Positions 32,531 to 44,200 of a DNA stretch of 64,000 bases are shown here, in pieces. Positions within the stretch are counted from its first letter, which is position 1; each line of letters opens with the position of its first letter. The translations under genes and the position numbers were made by a program. The notes below the pieces were generated by a model, which saw only the letters and a list, made by a program, of their open reading frames with translations, was not told the DNA's origin and made no database searches. The stretch is taken from NCBI RefSeq assembly GCF_932526225.1, contig NC_064040.1, positions 16,222,994 through 16,286,993 of the forward strand, given 5' to 3'. Source of the DNA: Nematostella vectensis. Its lineage: Eukaryota > Cnidaria > Anthozoa > Actiniaria > Edwardsiidae.

Positions 32531-35520
32531 TAAAATATTTCCGAGAAATATTTATATATTTATATTTATATATTAATATAATCATTTATTATCCCGAGGG
32601 GAGGGGGGAGCGTGAGAATTTTGATAAAAGTAAGGGCTGAAATTAGATGGCCCCCCGTTCAGGAGGAACAAAATTTTTATGCCCCCCCTTACGCTTCCCC
32701 CATATTTTCGGCGTCCCCCCCTCCCTCCCGAAAATCGAAGAAAGAAGGAGTAAAGGAAGGAATGCCAATCACAATGTCATAGGAACGCAACGAGAGATTA
32801 GCTGCTAGCTTGGCATTACTAAAAGCGAAACCAGCGGAATTGGCGGAACCCGTGGAAACAGCTTATTTTGAGTGCAGGAGCAAAGGGGGATATAGGGATA
32901 GCGATGTTATGCAAGAATTACGATTTATTTAGGAAAAATCTGTTTTTTTTATATTCAATAACGAAATATCGAATAAGTCAGCCTAAGAGCAAATGACTAC
33001 TACGCTAATTGTTTAAACTTGAAAAAGTCCTGTTCTTTACGATTTATTCTCACTGTAAATGCGGCGTCTAAGCGAGCAAATACAATAACAGTTACGGTTT
33101 CAAATACACAACAGCACCAGCTCCGTAGCCTCGTGGACTCAACATAGCGTGACGAGTCCAGGACGCGAGTTAAGAGTTTACACACATGTAGAAATTGTTA
33201 AATATGGTAATACGTTCGTAGTATGATATGACAAATAAACAAAGTGTTCTTTTTTGTCTGCAAAGATACAGAAGAAGGACCAATTTGGCACACAAAATAC
33301 ACACGCTTTTTGCACGCTAAAACTGCGAGCGCTTGTTTTTAAAGTATGTTTTTTGTTACTTATCTGGAACTTTCAACGGAATTTTTTTACAAATTGCACA
33401 AAAAACACACGCTTTTTGCACGCTAAAACTGCGAGCGCTTGTTTTTAAAGTATGTTTTTTGTTACTTATCTGGAACTTTCAACGCAATTATTTTACAAAT
33501 TGCATATGACAGTGTCAAATGTGCTTGAAATAGCGTTTTTGCGCTTAGTGATGTTGTTTCAGCAAGTGACAATGGAGTGACCTGTCAATATTCGCCTTTA
33601 CCTTCTGAAAAGTTAGAACAGAGAAACAAAAAAACAAAAACATTTTTCTATAAATTATTTCGAAAATAAATCGTAGTCCTTGTATAACATCCCTACCCCT
33701 ACCCCCTTCGCATTCAAAATGTACCTATTTCAAAAAATGGCAGTTCTAGGACCGAAAGGAACCATGGAAAGGAACCATGGGTCTCATTGAATTTTTACTA
33801 AATGCTGAAGAATATGGATAAATCAAACAATTATCCATTAAAGATCATCAATGTATGTCTCTGACATTGCTAGACTTTATTTAACACCTTTAATTTTACG
33901 AATGATTAGTACCCAGAAGCACCGTTCGGGCTTAGAACTGCCATTTACTATTTGCCATTCGCCATTTGCACTGACAACCTTTTTTGAAATAGGTATATGT
34001 TGGTTCCGCCGGTTCCGCTTTTTAGTAATGCTGCTGCAAGCGGGACAGAAAGTGAAGATGAATGAATTGGCTGAAAAAATTAATTAAGAAAAAGTGAAGG
34101 CACTCAATTTCTCAAAGATGCGACTAACTCCAGGTTGCAACCTGATAATGGTTGATGCTATAGATGACGTAAAATAATCCAAAAATCTTTTCGATCTTCT
34201 CCTTATAAGAAAAGCGCACACGAGAAAAGAGAAAAGAAAGAGAGCGAGGAAGACAGCGAATTAGATATGAGCGATGATTTTGATGATGGAGAATGAGCGC
34301 TTATAGGATTAAAACGTTTTGTTTATATTTTAGATATGGAACAAAAGCACTTAATAAATAATAAATGTTAACTATAGATGTATTTAGGGTGTATACAGGT
34401 TTGCATTGCATAGATAAATTATGGCTTAATACATATCCTGGACTCCTAGATTGTACGTACCAAATAACTGCCCGTAAACCAGACAAGTTTAACCAAGAAA
34501 TATGATTTGACACTTTGTCATATTATATAGTAGAGACAACACGTAAAGAAATCAGTGACCCCCCCTTTTAAAATCCAAACACTTTCGACCCCTCCCCCCT
34601 TTAGCCTTAGAAATTTCTCGAGGCCCCCCCACAGTATCCTCACGCAGTATCTTACCCGCATGTTTTACAATTTTTTGTTTATTTTTCGTTTTCTTTATTT
34701 TTTTTTTCCTTTTCTAGTCCTTTTCTTTCACAACGAAGGGTTGTTCTAATAAGTTCTAATTGCTAACATCCCCTAAAAAGCGTTTATTTATTTAAAAAAA
34801 TGCAAAGCGTCATTTACACTTCTTCTCGAAAAAAATGCGTAGCTACAACAGTTTTTCCATGTTTTATTCGAGCGATGCAAAAAGCCAATCACTAAAACGA
34901 TGCTAAAACGGTGCAAAAAGGAATAGCGTTAGTCCCAGACCTCTTCAAAGCGAAATAAGTCATTCAAAAGCTACAAAAGAAAAATTCTTTCACATTTTAG
35001 CTTGATGCAAGCACCCGCTGTACTCACTACGCGCGGGCTCGTTTTATGGGGTCACTTTTTGAAAAGGAAGAGCTGTTATTAATTAGCGTATTTTTGGCTT
35101 TAAGTGACGTCATTGATGACGTCTAAAATCACGCGACCATATTGTTCAAACCCCTTGACACATGACACATACCAAGTTTGGTTGTCATAATATTTCGTTT
35201 AGGAGATTTTTCTTAAAGATAGATGACGTCACACATCACGTAATCATATCTTGGCACCGCTCTTGACACATACATGACACCTACCAAGTTTGTTTTTATA
35301 CAATGTATCTTTCACGAGATATAAATAATTTTTATATTGATGACGTCAGCATATTCTGGCTTCTTGTGACGTCATCGATGACGCCACAAATCACCTGATC
35401 ATATTGTTGCATTTCCCTTGACACCAACATGACATCTACCGAGTTCTGGTTGTCATACGAAATTTCTTTAAAGAGACCATGACACAAAAAATACATAAGG
35501 TTTTATAACAAAATATAGCT
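32531..35520. other. Single-copy spacer between CDPS copies 2 and 3, left part
   Basis: No gene recognised. It holds AT-rich sequence (32531-32600), C-rich low-complexity runs (32650-32730 and 34560-34630), a two-unit 107-bp tandem repeat (about 33290-33500, CACACGCTTTTTGCACGC), a dispersed repeat (33790-34010) also seen in gene A intron 1, and about three of the TGACGTCA-type ~165-bp units (35090-35490). Confidence 0.5.
33290..33500. repeat. 107-bp tandem duplication
   Basis: Two nearly identical units containing CACACGCTTTTTGCACGC and TGTTACTTATCTGGAACTTT, with corresponding positions 33300 and 33407. Confidence 0.85.
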
Positions 35521-35625
35521 ATCGATGTTTACATAAATGTGGACTTTAAAAGCACACTATCATACACACATTGGCACCAGTCGGGCCAAGACGGGACGCT
35601 AGCACAGTCTATTACCCGTGCAGTT

Positions 35626-35683
35626 CGGCAACCATGGACAGCTGTTTCGTCCTTATTAGAACTCGTCAGCATGGCATAGCCGG
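35626..35683 (-). ncRNA. Hammerhead ribozyme 1 (type I)
   Basis: Minus strand: stem I strand CCATG, core CTGACGAG, stem II with TAATAA loop, core CGAAAC, minimal stem III around AGCT, then GTC and cleavage between 35637 and 35636, then CATGG closing stem I. An outer CGGC/GCCG helix encloses an internal loop, as in natural type-I hammerheads. The order and the short stem III match the Schistosoma satellite hammerhead. Stem II contains one U-G pair (TTC with GGA). Confidence 0.88.
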
Positions 35684-35727
35684 TTTGCCTCAGTTAAACT
35701 TCATCGGCAAAAAAAACTGCAGGGCGA

Positions 35728-35744
35728 CTTCGACTCGAACGAAG
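35728..35744 (-). other. tRNA T-arm-like hairpin in the retrozyme unit
   Basis: Minus strand CTTCG, seven-base loop TTCGAGT, CGAAG: a 5-bp stem with a 7-nt TTCGANT loop, the geometry of a tRNA T-arm. It is repeated at 36079-36095. No full tRNA cloverleaf is visible around it. Confidence 0.55.
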
Positions 35745-35980
35745 TGCTTTAAACCACAGCTTAGATCCATGTGGGATCTAGAGCTGCGACCGGGCTAGCG
35801 TGATGCCAATTGTGCGGATCACGCATGCGACCTTTGCTAGTCTAAAACTTCGTCGGATAGCCAAACTATCCTTGCGAGTATGTATACATAAATGTGGACT
35901 TTAAAAGCACACTAGCATACACACATTGGCACCAGTCGGGCCAAGACGGGACGCTAGCACAGTCTATTACCCGTGCAGTT

Positions 35981-36033
35981 CGGCATGGACAGCTGTTTCG
36001 TCCTTATTAGGACTCGTCAGCATGGCATAGCCG
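35981..36033 (-). ncRNA. Hammerhead ribozyme 2 (type I, altered stem I)
   Basis: Core CTGACGAG, stem II TCC/GGA with TAATAA loop, CGAAAC and GTC are all intact, with predicted cleavage between 35988 and 35987. Compared with ribozyme 1, three to four bases are lost after the cleavage site, so the 3' strand of stem I reads CATGCCG instead of CATGGTTGCCG. This removes the internal loop and may slow cleavage. Confidence 0.8.
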
Positions 36034-36139
36034 GTTTGCCTCAGTGAAACTTCATCGGCAAAACAAACTTCAGGGCGACTTCGACTCGAACGAAGTGCTT
36101 TAAACCACAGCTTAGATCCATGTGGGATCTAGAGCACAA

Positions 36140-36178
36140 TTATCCGCACAATTGGCGTGATGCCAATTGTGCGGATAA
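36140..36178. repeat. 17-bp perfect hairpin at the inversion junction
   Basis: A stem of 17 bp around ATCCGCACAATTGGC, with loop GTGAT. It marks where the retrozyme array turns back on itself into an inverted unit. Confidence 0.9.
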
Positions 36179-36300
36179 GGACGAAACAGCTGTCCATGGT
36201 TGCCGAACTGCACGGGTAATAGACTGTGCTAGCGTCCCGTCTTGGCCCCACTGGTGCCAATGTGTGTATGCTAGTGTGCTTTTAAAGTCCACATTTATCG

Positions 36301-37229
36301 ATGTTTGGTTTTAAAACTGCCTTTGCGCTTATTGATTACAGGAACTTTTGTTATCATGTTTTGAAAACGTCTTGTCTTGGCGACTTTTTTTCGATTGGCT
36401 GACGTCAAGAGTTGTACACACTTGATGGGGTTCCAGTCGAACTTCGCTTGCCATTGTAGATTTGTAAAGATGAGGACGAGCATATATCTTTTATTTTTTC
36501 GCTTTTCAAGACTTGGTAAAGAAAGATGATTACAATTTTCAAACAATGGATCCAAGAACAACTTTTTCCTATCATCTCTGGAGTGTTTACCAGTTCGAGT
36601 CGATCAGTTCATTCAAGCAAATGAATTTCAGCCGGATTATTTTGGCTTGTTTTGAGCACTACGCTTCATTTTTACCGGTAAGGATGAATGTTTTGATTAT
36701 TAAAATATGTTCTATTGGATTGGACTTCATTTCAATGCATTTTTATTCGCAAACTAAATTGTAGATATTATGATTACGTTTTTTTCACGTGCGAATGCGA
36801 ACGGCCATAAAAGACGGGGCGAGGAACAACTTCACTAAAGTTAGTAAACTCACAAAAATACCAGTTCACTTCAAACAGCACCCCGGGGTGGAAAATGTTG
36901 AAAGAACCACATCCAATTGTAATAATCTGATTCACTGCTGAGTCTCAAGTACAACAACAAATTGCCGAACGGGAAAGCGAAATAATTAGTTTTACCGCAC
37001 CGATTGACAACATAATTTGATTCAGTCATTCAAGGGATGATATTTCTCTAAATTACAAACAGTCGAGTTATTGACAATAATCAGTCCTTACAATCGGGTG
37101 GGAGGAAGGGTAAACATAAAATTCGAATTGTTCTAGAGCCAAGAAAAGCACGGTGAAGGGTGAAAAGTTTTCTTTTGAGTGTTTTCTTATCGCACCGTAC
37201 GCTTTGTTTTGCTAGTAAATTTGTGCGGT
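36301..37229. other. Single-copy spacer, right part
   Basis: AT-rich DNA with no recognised gene, RNA or element. Short open frames (for example 36295-36561 minus) show no domain. Confidence 0.4.
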
Positions 37230-38259
37230 TGTATTGACAGTTTTTCAAAACTTACAAAACTAGTGCAAACGGGCCCTTAGTTCTCGTGATCCGGAAAAGT
37301 TTATTCAAGAGCGATATTTATTCACAAACATTTTTCCGACATTTTGTTGGTGATTAAAATGTGAGTAGCTAGGCTAAAATCGTTGAAAACTATACAAACT
37401 TCGTCAACAAACTCACTGAAAAAAAAAATCTATTTTTGGAATATTCAGGGCCGACATATCATAATTGTGCAAGCAACAACATTTGACTTGCGCCATTAGC
37501 TGGCTGCAGTATACCAATAAACGAGTTCTGTCTAAGTTTATACTGTATATTATAAATTTTATTTATCGTGTGAGCTGGAATTACAGTTCGTCCAAATAAC
37601 TCATTGAAGCCTGGAATTCCCCAAAACTCCGAATACAATAATTTCCAAATAAACTAACTGAAGGGCCGGCTAAAAAACGCAAGCAGTAAACTCGGGAATC
37701 GCAAGTGATTTGCAGTGATAACATTCGACAAAAGTGTTTTATTTTTTGTTTTCGCATTCCGGCGGGAGACAACATCGCCGTAAAGAAAGGAACAGCGCAT
37801 CAAATTCACCGAGAAAATGTCAAGCGTTAACACAAAAAGGGCTAATAAAATATACTAATTAGTTTTGTTTAGTTTTTTTTTTCATTTATTTGCCTTAATT
37901 ATACAGATATAAATACTTGTTGAAATACTGCAAACTGGTCAGAAAGCATTTAAAACGATTAAAATAGTGGACCGCCATGTTTGTTATTTTTTGGGAATCA
38001 ATTCAGACTAAAAAAAGAGAAATTGATAAAGGAAACAAAGTGACCCTCTTCTATGTTTGAGTTATACAATTAAAAAATCGTATCTAGGAAACTTGAGGTC
38101 ATCTTGAGCAAATGAGGTTCCACCTTTATTTACTCCTTTTGTTACCAATGTCCCCTCCTGCCTCAATCTCTTTAAAGGGGGGTAGGAAACGCGGGACGGA
38201 CATAACTCTGCACCGCAAAGAAGCCTCCTCGTTATTCCCAACACGTCTTGTTTGAAAGC

Positions 38260-41200
38260 TCAGCAGATGATACAGAAACCATATCCCTGTCTTGGCTTGC
38301 CGTCATATTCCCCATTGATTAATTTCTCAAGTATGGGCCATGAGCGATGATAGATGAAGGTTACTTCGTCTGCGTCGTACAGAGCCTTGCTGGCTAATAT
38401 GTAGGCGAACTCCTCGATTATATACAACACTGCTTCTCTAATGCTGTCGTCATTATAAAGATCGGGATAAAAATCCGCTATAAACAAAACAAAAAGAAAC
38501 AACATCAACACCAGGTTACTTGCTAACATTAAATAAAATGCTACTGAGTGGTGGCTTGTTTCTTATATTCTGAGTATCAAGTTCCGTGTTCGCTTTATGT
38601 TATTTCGTTTTTGTTTTTTTTGCTTTTACTATAGTGAAGAGAAAAAAATCATTTTACGTAATATCACAGGTAAACATGAAAATACCATGTGCATTATATA
38701 TACATCAACCAAAAAAGAAAAAGCGCTTGATACAATAGATTGGTCGAAGGAAGAATAAGATACAATTACAGAGCTAGTGATTGCACTATCCATGGTTTCG
38801 GATTTAACCAGATAGTATCGGATCTAACTAAGAATTTTACTTAGAACTGATCCACATGAGAGTGGCCATTACAACAGTACCTCAACCCGCGCACAATTAC
38901 TCTACTAACAGGGGATAGGGTAAGAAACAAACACTACATTCCGTCCCTTCTTAGACAAATAGTTCCTAAACTATTTAAATATTGTAAATAGTACAGAAGT
39001 ATCATACAAGACACCCTAATGTGTGGTTACTGTCCAGTGTCAATTATCTAATATCCTACAATAAAGTCATCAAATCTTGCAGGCGACTTTCTAGTAGTTC
39101 TTTGAACTACTTCTTACTCAATTTATCTCGTAAGTGGTAGGGTACGCGACGCTTAGGCTAAATTCAGGTTCTACATTTGCATCAATTGGAATCTTAAGCA
39201 GGTAGTCCTTTAGTTTTCCAATGCCTCCACAGCAACCCGGATACTTAAATACTAAAATATCAGTTACTGTCTGATTTTGATGTACAGCATTTACATTTTG
39301 GTGTCCCAGCCTTAAGACCTCTAATGCTAACGCAGTTGCTCGTCCTAGAAAAGATTATCCCTTTCCTTGAATAGCTATATATTCCACATTGTTCAAAACA
39401 GTTTGTCCCCAAATCACTTGTTCAGTAAACTTGCCAATTATAGGAAGAGGATCTTCACTGCCATAAGGGTACATGTTCGGTTTGCACTTTGCTGATTCAC
39501 AGACGATATGTTGAGTCTTCAACTTTTCCCAATGTGTCTGATCAATAATATTGCAAGTGGCACCAGAGTCAATAACCATTGAAACAGGTATTCCCCCAAC
39601 GTTCACTGTTATTTTAGCATGACCGTTTGAATCACCATAACCAGTGCCGGTCACAGGCGTACCTGACATCATTCTGTTCGACTTTCCTGACTTCCAGTTT
39701 TGGTGGATGCCTATTTTGTTTGCTCTTACAAACTCTCTGAAAGCGATCCATTCCTTTACACTTGTGGAAGGTCTGGCCCCAAGGTTTACAGCCTTTTTCA
39801 TTGGACATATGACCTTCTTGACCACACCGAAAACACTTGCCATCAAACTTCTTAGATCGTCCAGACTTGTTTTGCCGACCAGCAGATTCCTTCTTGTTGA
39901 AAACTCGGGTAACTTCCTTCTTGTCTCCTAGATCTGCAGTCTGTCTATCGTTTTTCCCTTCAATATCCCCAGCTTGACGTTCTGCATCCTCCAAAGGTCG
40001 AGCAATTTCTCACAACTGGCTCAGGGTTAATACTCGTCTCTTCTGAAGTCGTTTGAGCCGCAGGTCATGTGACCATACAACCACTTTTAACTTGGTCAAG
40101 AATTTGTTCATCCAAGAATTCTGCTTCGCCAAATTCGCCGAATTGGCCTTTCTGTCGAAGCCTCGTCACGTATTGTTCTACAGTTTTGTTTGGAGACTGC
40201 CTTGTTTCACCGAGACTAGCAGAGCAGACCAAGCCCGACCAAGCTCTTAGTTCCCTTACTGGGTTCCAAGAACCTTGGCGAGTTTACTGCAACTGTCGAA
40301 CGATTCCAGATGCGGCTGTTGCATTTCGCATACACAATATCACAAGTTCAAGGCAAGAACCTTGAGCACTGCGGACGCGCTATCCAGAGCTTCTTGCAAA
40401 GAATACTCAAACCGGAAGAGCTGAAACTCCAGGAAAAGGTTGACCAATTCATGGACGCCTTCATTGATGGTATACCCTCACCTTGATGGTATATTCTCAT
40501 CTAGCGACCGCCTCTGTCAAATCCGAAAAGAGCAGAGCAAGAATCCGGTCTGCAACATGATCAAACAGAATTGCACCGAGGGATGCCCGGAAAAGTCGAG
40601 CGTTACAAGTACGCTAAAACCCTACTGGGAAGTCAGAGGAGAGCTGTCAGAACGGACTACTGATAAAGGCAGAGCGCATCGTCATCCCGACGTCATTACG
40701 GGAAGAAATAGTCCAAGTTATCCACACTGGTCATCAAGGAATCGTCAAATGGCCAGAAGTAAGTAAAGCAATTGAATAAGCTGAGACGCAGTCCCACTGA
40801 GGCACCATACCCTCAAAGCTACCGGAACGTCCGTGGCAGAAAGTGGCGTGTTACAAAAGCGCAACATACTTACTGGTGATCGACTCCCTCTCGAGGTATG
40901 TTGAGGTGTCACGTCTATCTGATACAGTGTCTAAGGGTATCATTGAACACTTGAAAGCCATATTCGCAAGGCATGGTTATCCCGAGAGTTCATGACAGAT
41001 AATGGCCCACAATATGCCACAGCAATATTTGCGCAATTTGCTACGTCATATGGTTTTACTCATGTGACAAGTAGTCTTCACTTTCCAAGATCCAATGGGG
41101 ATGTAGAGAGAGGGGTCCAGACAGCAATGAACCTGATCAAGAAGTCGGAAGACCCCTATCAAGCGCTGCTAGCCTTCAGATCAACGCCACTAGAGCACGG

Positions 41201-44200
41201 AGTATCGCCAGCAGAACTACTATTTGGCCGCCGCATTCGTACAACAGTACCAGGTACACCTCCCAGTCTATAACCAGCGTGGCCTGATCTAGAGTCTGTA
41301 ACAGATAGGCACACTTGCTGCTTTTTATTTTACACCTGTTGCTGCAACCAGAAGATAGCAGTAATGGTTTAACTAGAATAAGTTTTGATAAGTGTCCTCT
41401 TACATTACCCCTGTAAATTGAAATGAATATTAGAAAATATGTCCTGATTTTATAACCTGATGTTTGCTGCTTATGTTTTGTTCTAATGTCCAGGAGTATC
41501 TTCTGCTTTGCTGGGTGCTATTTCTGTACAGAACTTGCATAAGCACAGATTATTTTCAGCGAAGTCTTTTCTTTATGTCTTCCTTTTCTCTTTTTCTTAT
41601 TTTTAGTACAATGCTATTCATATTTCACAGAATGCCACATTAAAAGTACCGAGCTACCGCTGCACGCATAATCCTTTAGGAGACACTGCTATGTAAAAGC
41701 TGTGGCCATTGCGGGACCAAGCTCACCAAGTTCTTCCATAGAAGGGACGGGCCCTGTTTAAAAACAACTCAAGGAATGAAAATTTTGAAATTTGAATATA
41801 TCTATTAAATTCAAAAGTTTTACACAGCTTACTCTGGTTTTTAACAGGCCATCCGCATCATAAGTCGAAATATCTGGTCTTCCTCAAAGGCGCGAGTGCG
41901 AGATATCTTGTCTCTTGAAATACCATGGAACCCCGACAACTCGACTTCAGGAAAGGGGGGAGGGGGTAAATTTGTTTATTCGTGTGGCTTTCTGGCAGCC
42001 AAAGGGGGTGGGGGGTAAACCTAAACCCTCCCCCTAGATCCGCTATTGTCTACCTGACTCCTTGTCTGACATCTCGTCGCGGGGGGTCTTGCCTAGCACC
42101 CTCGCCACCTCCCTTACTGCGTCCTGTCGAAAGAGCGCATGCGTGTGGTATAACCGAGTCATCTCTTCCAGCTTCTCTTGGTACACAACGTGCGTGGCAA
42201 CCTCGCGCGGCCAGTCCACGAAATGGAAGTCACCGGGGAGCTCGCGAAGTTTAGACAACTAAAAAGACACGGCGTCAGGATTCTTATCAGATTGATTCAA
42301 GATAGGGAGAGAAGGTAGAGAAGACCTATATTCCCCTGCTAGCAAAGATTTCTTCCTGCCTGTTCCTATCATCTCACTTATCCGTGTTGCGTCTTTATGA
42401 TCCTTCGCGTTTTCGCTTGTTATTTTATTTCTGTCCGCATGAGAACCCTCTGTCGATAGCTGCTATGGAACGTAGCATGTTGTCTAGAAAAGTCTTGGGT
42501 ATGGCTTTCTACAACAGTATCACGAAATATACACGTAATCTAATTAAATGTGTACATTTTTATTGCTAAGTAGTACGATTGACTGTTTTTATCATAGGTC
42601 ATACAAGGCCAACTAATCCTAATCAAAAAACGGAAAAAATAACGAAGTAAAAATAGGACCCTCCCAAAGCCAAAGGGTAAAAAAATAGGACCCACCAAGA
42701 GAGCATAAGATAAGAGAGGGACACTTTGGTATTACCCGCGCGCCATGTCGATTCCGAATCCGGCTATTTTAGTAACCACCACCCCACCACTGCGCGTGAA
42801 CATTTTTACTCACCCTACCCCCGCGCTTTGGCATTTTCATCTTGTTGTTTGCCGCTGTTTTGTGACTTAAACCGAGAAAAAAACACCTTATTTGGACAAA
42901 TACCATCGAAAATTTCATTCTAGCATCAATGATACGGGCAGTTGCAGTTTATTTAAGGGGATGTAGTACTTCGAGGATTGCAAGATTTCGAAAACGAGAC
43001 TTCATTCAAGAGCGGAAAACCTCGTGCTTCAAACACCGTTTTCGCTCTAACTTGCTGCTTCTTCGTGGTTTCTCAACATTCATTCTCTTCCTAATGGTCA
43101 AACGAAATCTGTAAGTTAGACATTAGATATGATATTGATTTTTGTGAATATTCCGGTGAATTGAGAAGGAATCCAAGAAAAATACATTTCATAAAACTAT
43201 CCTTGTAGCGGGGGAATGCATTTTTGTGATGATCAAAGCCAGCAAGCTGAAGAATCTCAGCTTTTGTAATAGTGAGAAAATAAAGAGGGAGATATTACTG
43301 TACTTCTTTGATGTTGTTATTATTATATGTTTTATTATTATGTTGTTATTATACGAGCTGGAGTCGGGATTTGAATCAAACGCGGTATCACAGCCATTTT
43401 ATCGCTCGTCGGTTTTTTTTTCTATTTTCTTCACTTTCTTCTTCGCCGCTCAGACTAACGAAACAGTCAAACTATTTAGGGATTTAGCTTTCTGTGAGTA
43501 TATTTGCCAATCTTGCTTACTTAAGTTAGACTTGTTTTCTTCTTCCGAGTTATTTTACATGATCTCTTTTCATACCTATCGAGTTGGCAAAACAACAACA
43601 CGCAACCCGCGCGGGAGTAGGACAAAAAAAAAGGAACAAATCCTCACGCGCAGTGGTGGAGTGGTGGTTACTAAAAATAGCCAGATTCGGAATCGACATG
43701 GCGCGCGGGTAATACCAAAGTGTCCCTCTCTTATCTTATGCTCTCTTGGTGTGGTCAAATGAATTTTTAATCCTAAAAGATGTCAGAATCGGGAAAAAAA
43801 TATCCAACAAATGTGTCTGTAATTAACGCTCGTTTGAACATGAAATTCATAGAAAATACGTTTGATTGTCAAATGAATATAGATATTTAGGGGTGATATG
43901 TTTACCGAAAACGAGGTTTATAATGTCAGAGTGCTAGTGTTTAGAATTTGAATGGTAATAATTTTGGCTGTTTTGAGCGAGGCTATGTTTTTATGCCATA
44001 TTCCTTTAGCAAATAAAAGGGGGTGTGTCTTTTAATGAAAGCAAGGAAAAGCATTCAATTCCGACAGCATAGCTCAAATTAGAATCGTTTGCCCTTTCTC
44101 GACAAATATAGGATACTTTGAACTCACTTGGCTTGAAATAATTGGCTTATTTGAATAAATTGGAAACCGTCGAGCATTAAGTCCGTTGAAGACCAGTCCC

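Larger units (their letters stand above)
35525..36300 (-). mobile_element. Retrozyme-like array: two ~355-bp units plus one inverted truncated unit
   Basis: Unit 1 (about 35525-35880) and unit 2 (about 35885-36135) are direct copies with a period of about 356 bp. Unit 3 (36162-36300) is the 3' half of the same sequence inverted. Units 1 and 2 each carry a type-I hammerhead ribozyme on the minus strand, one per unit. Cleavage at both sites would release a monomer of about 351 nt, in the size range of metazoan retrozymes (small non-autonomous retroelements that spread as self-cleaved circular RNAs). No protein is encoded. Confidence 0.82.

Noticed and set aside
35700..35765. tRNA gene in the retrozyme unit
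   Set aside because: Only a T-arm-like hairpin is present; no acceptor stem, anticodon arm or A-box at the right distance.
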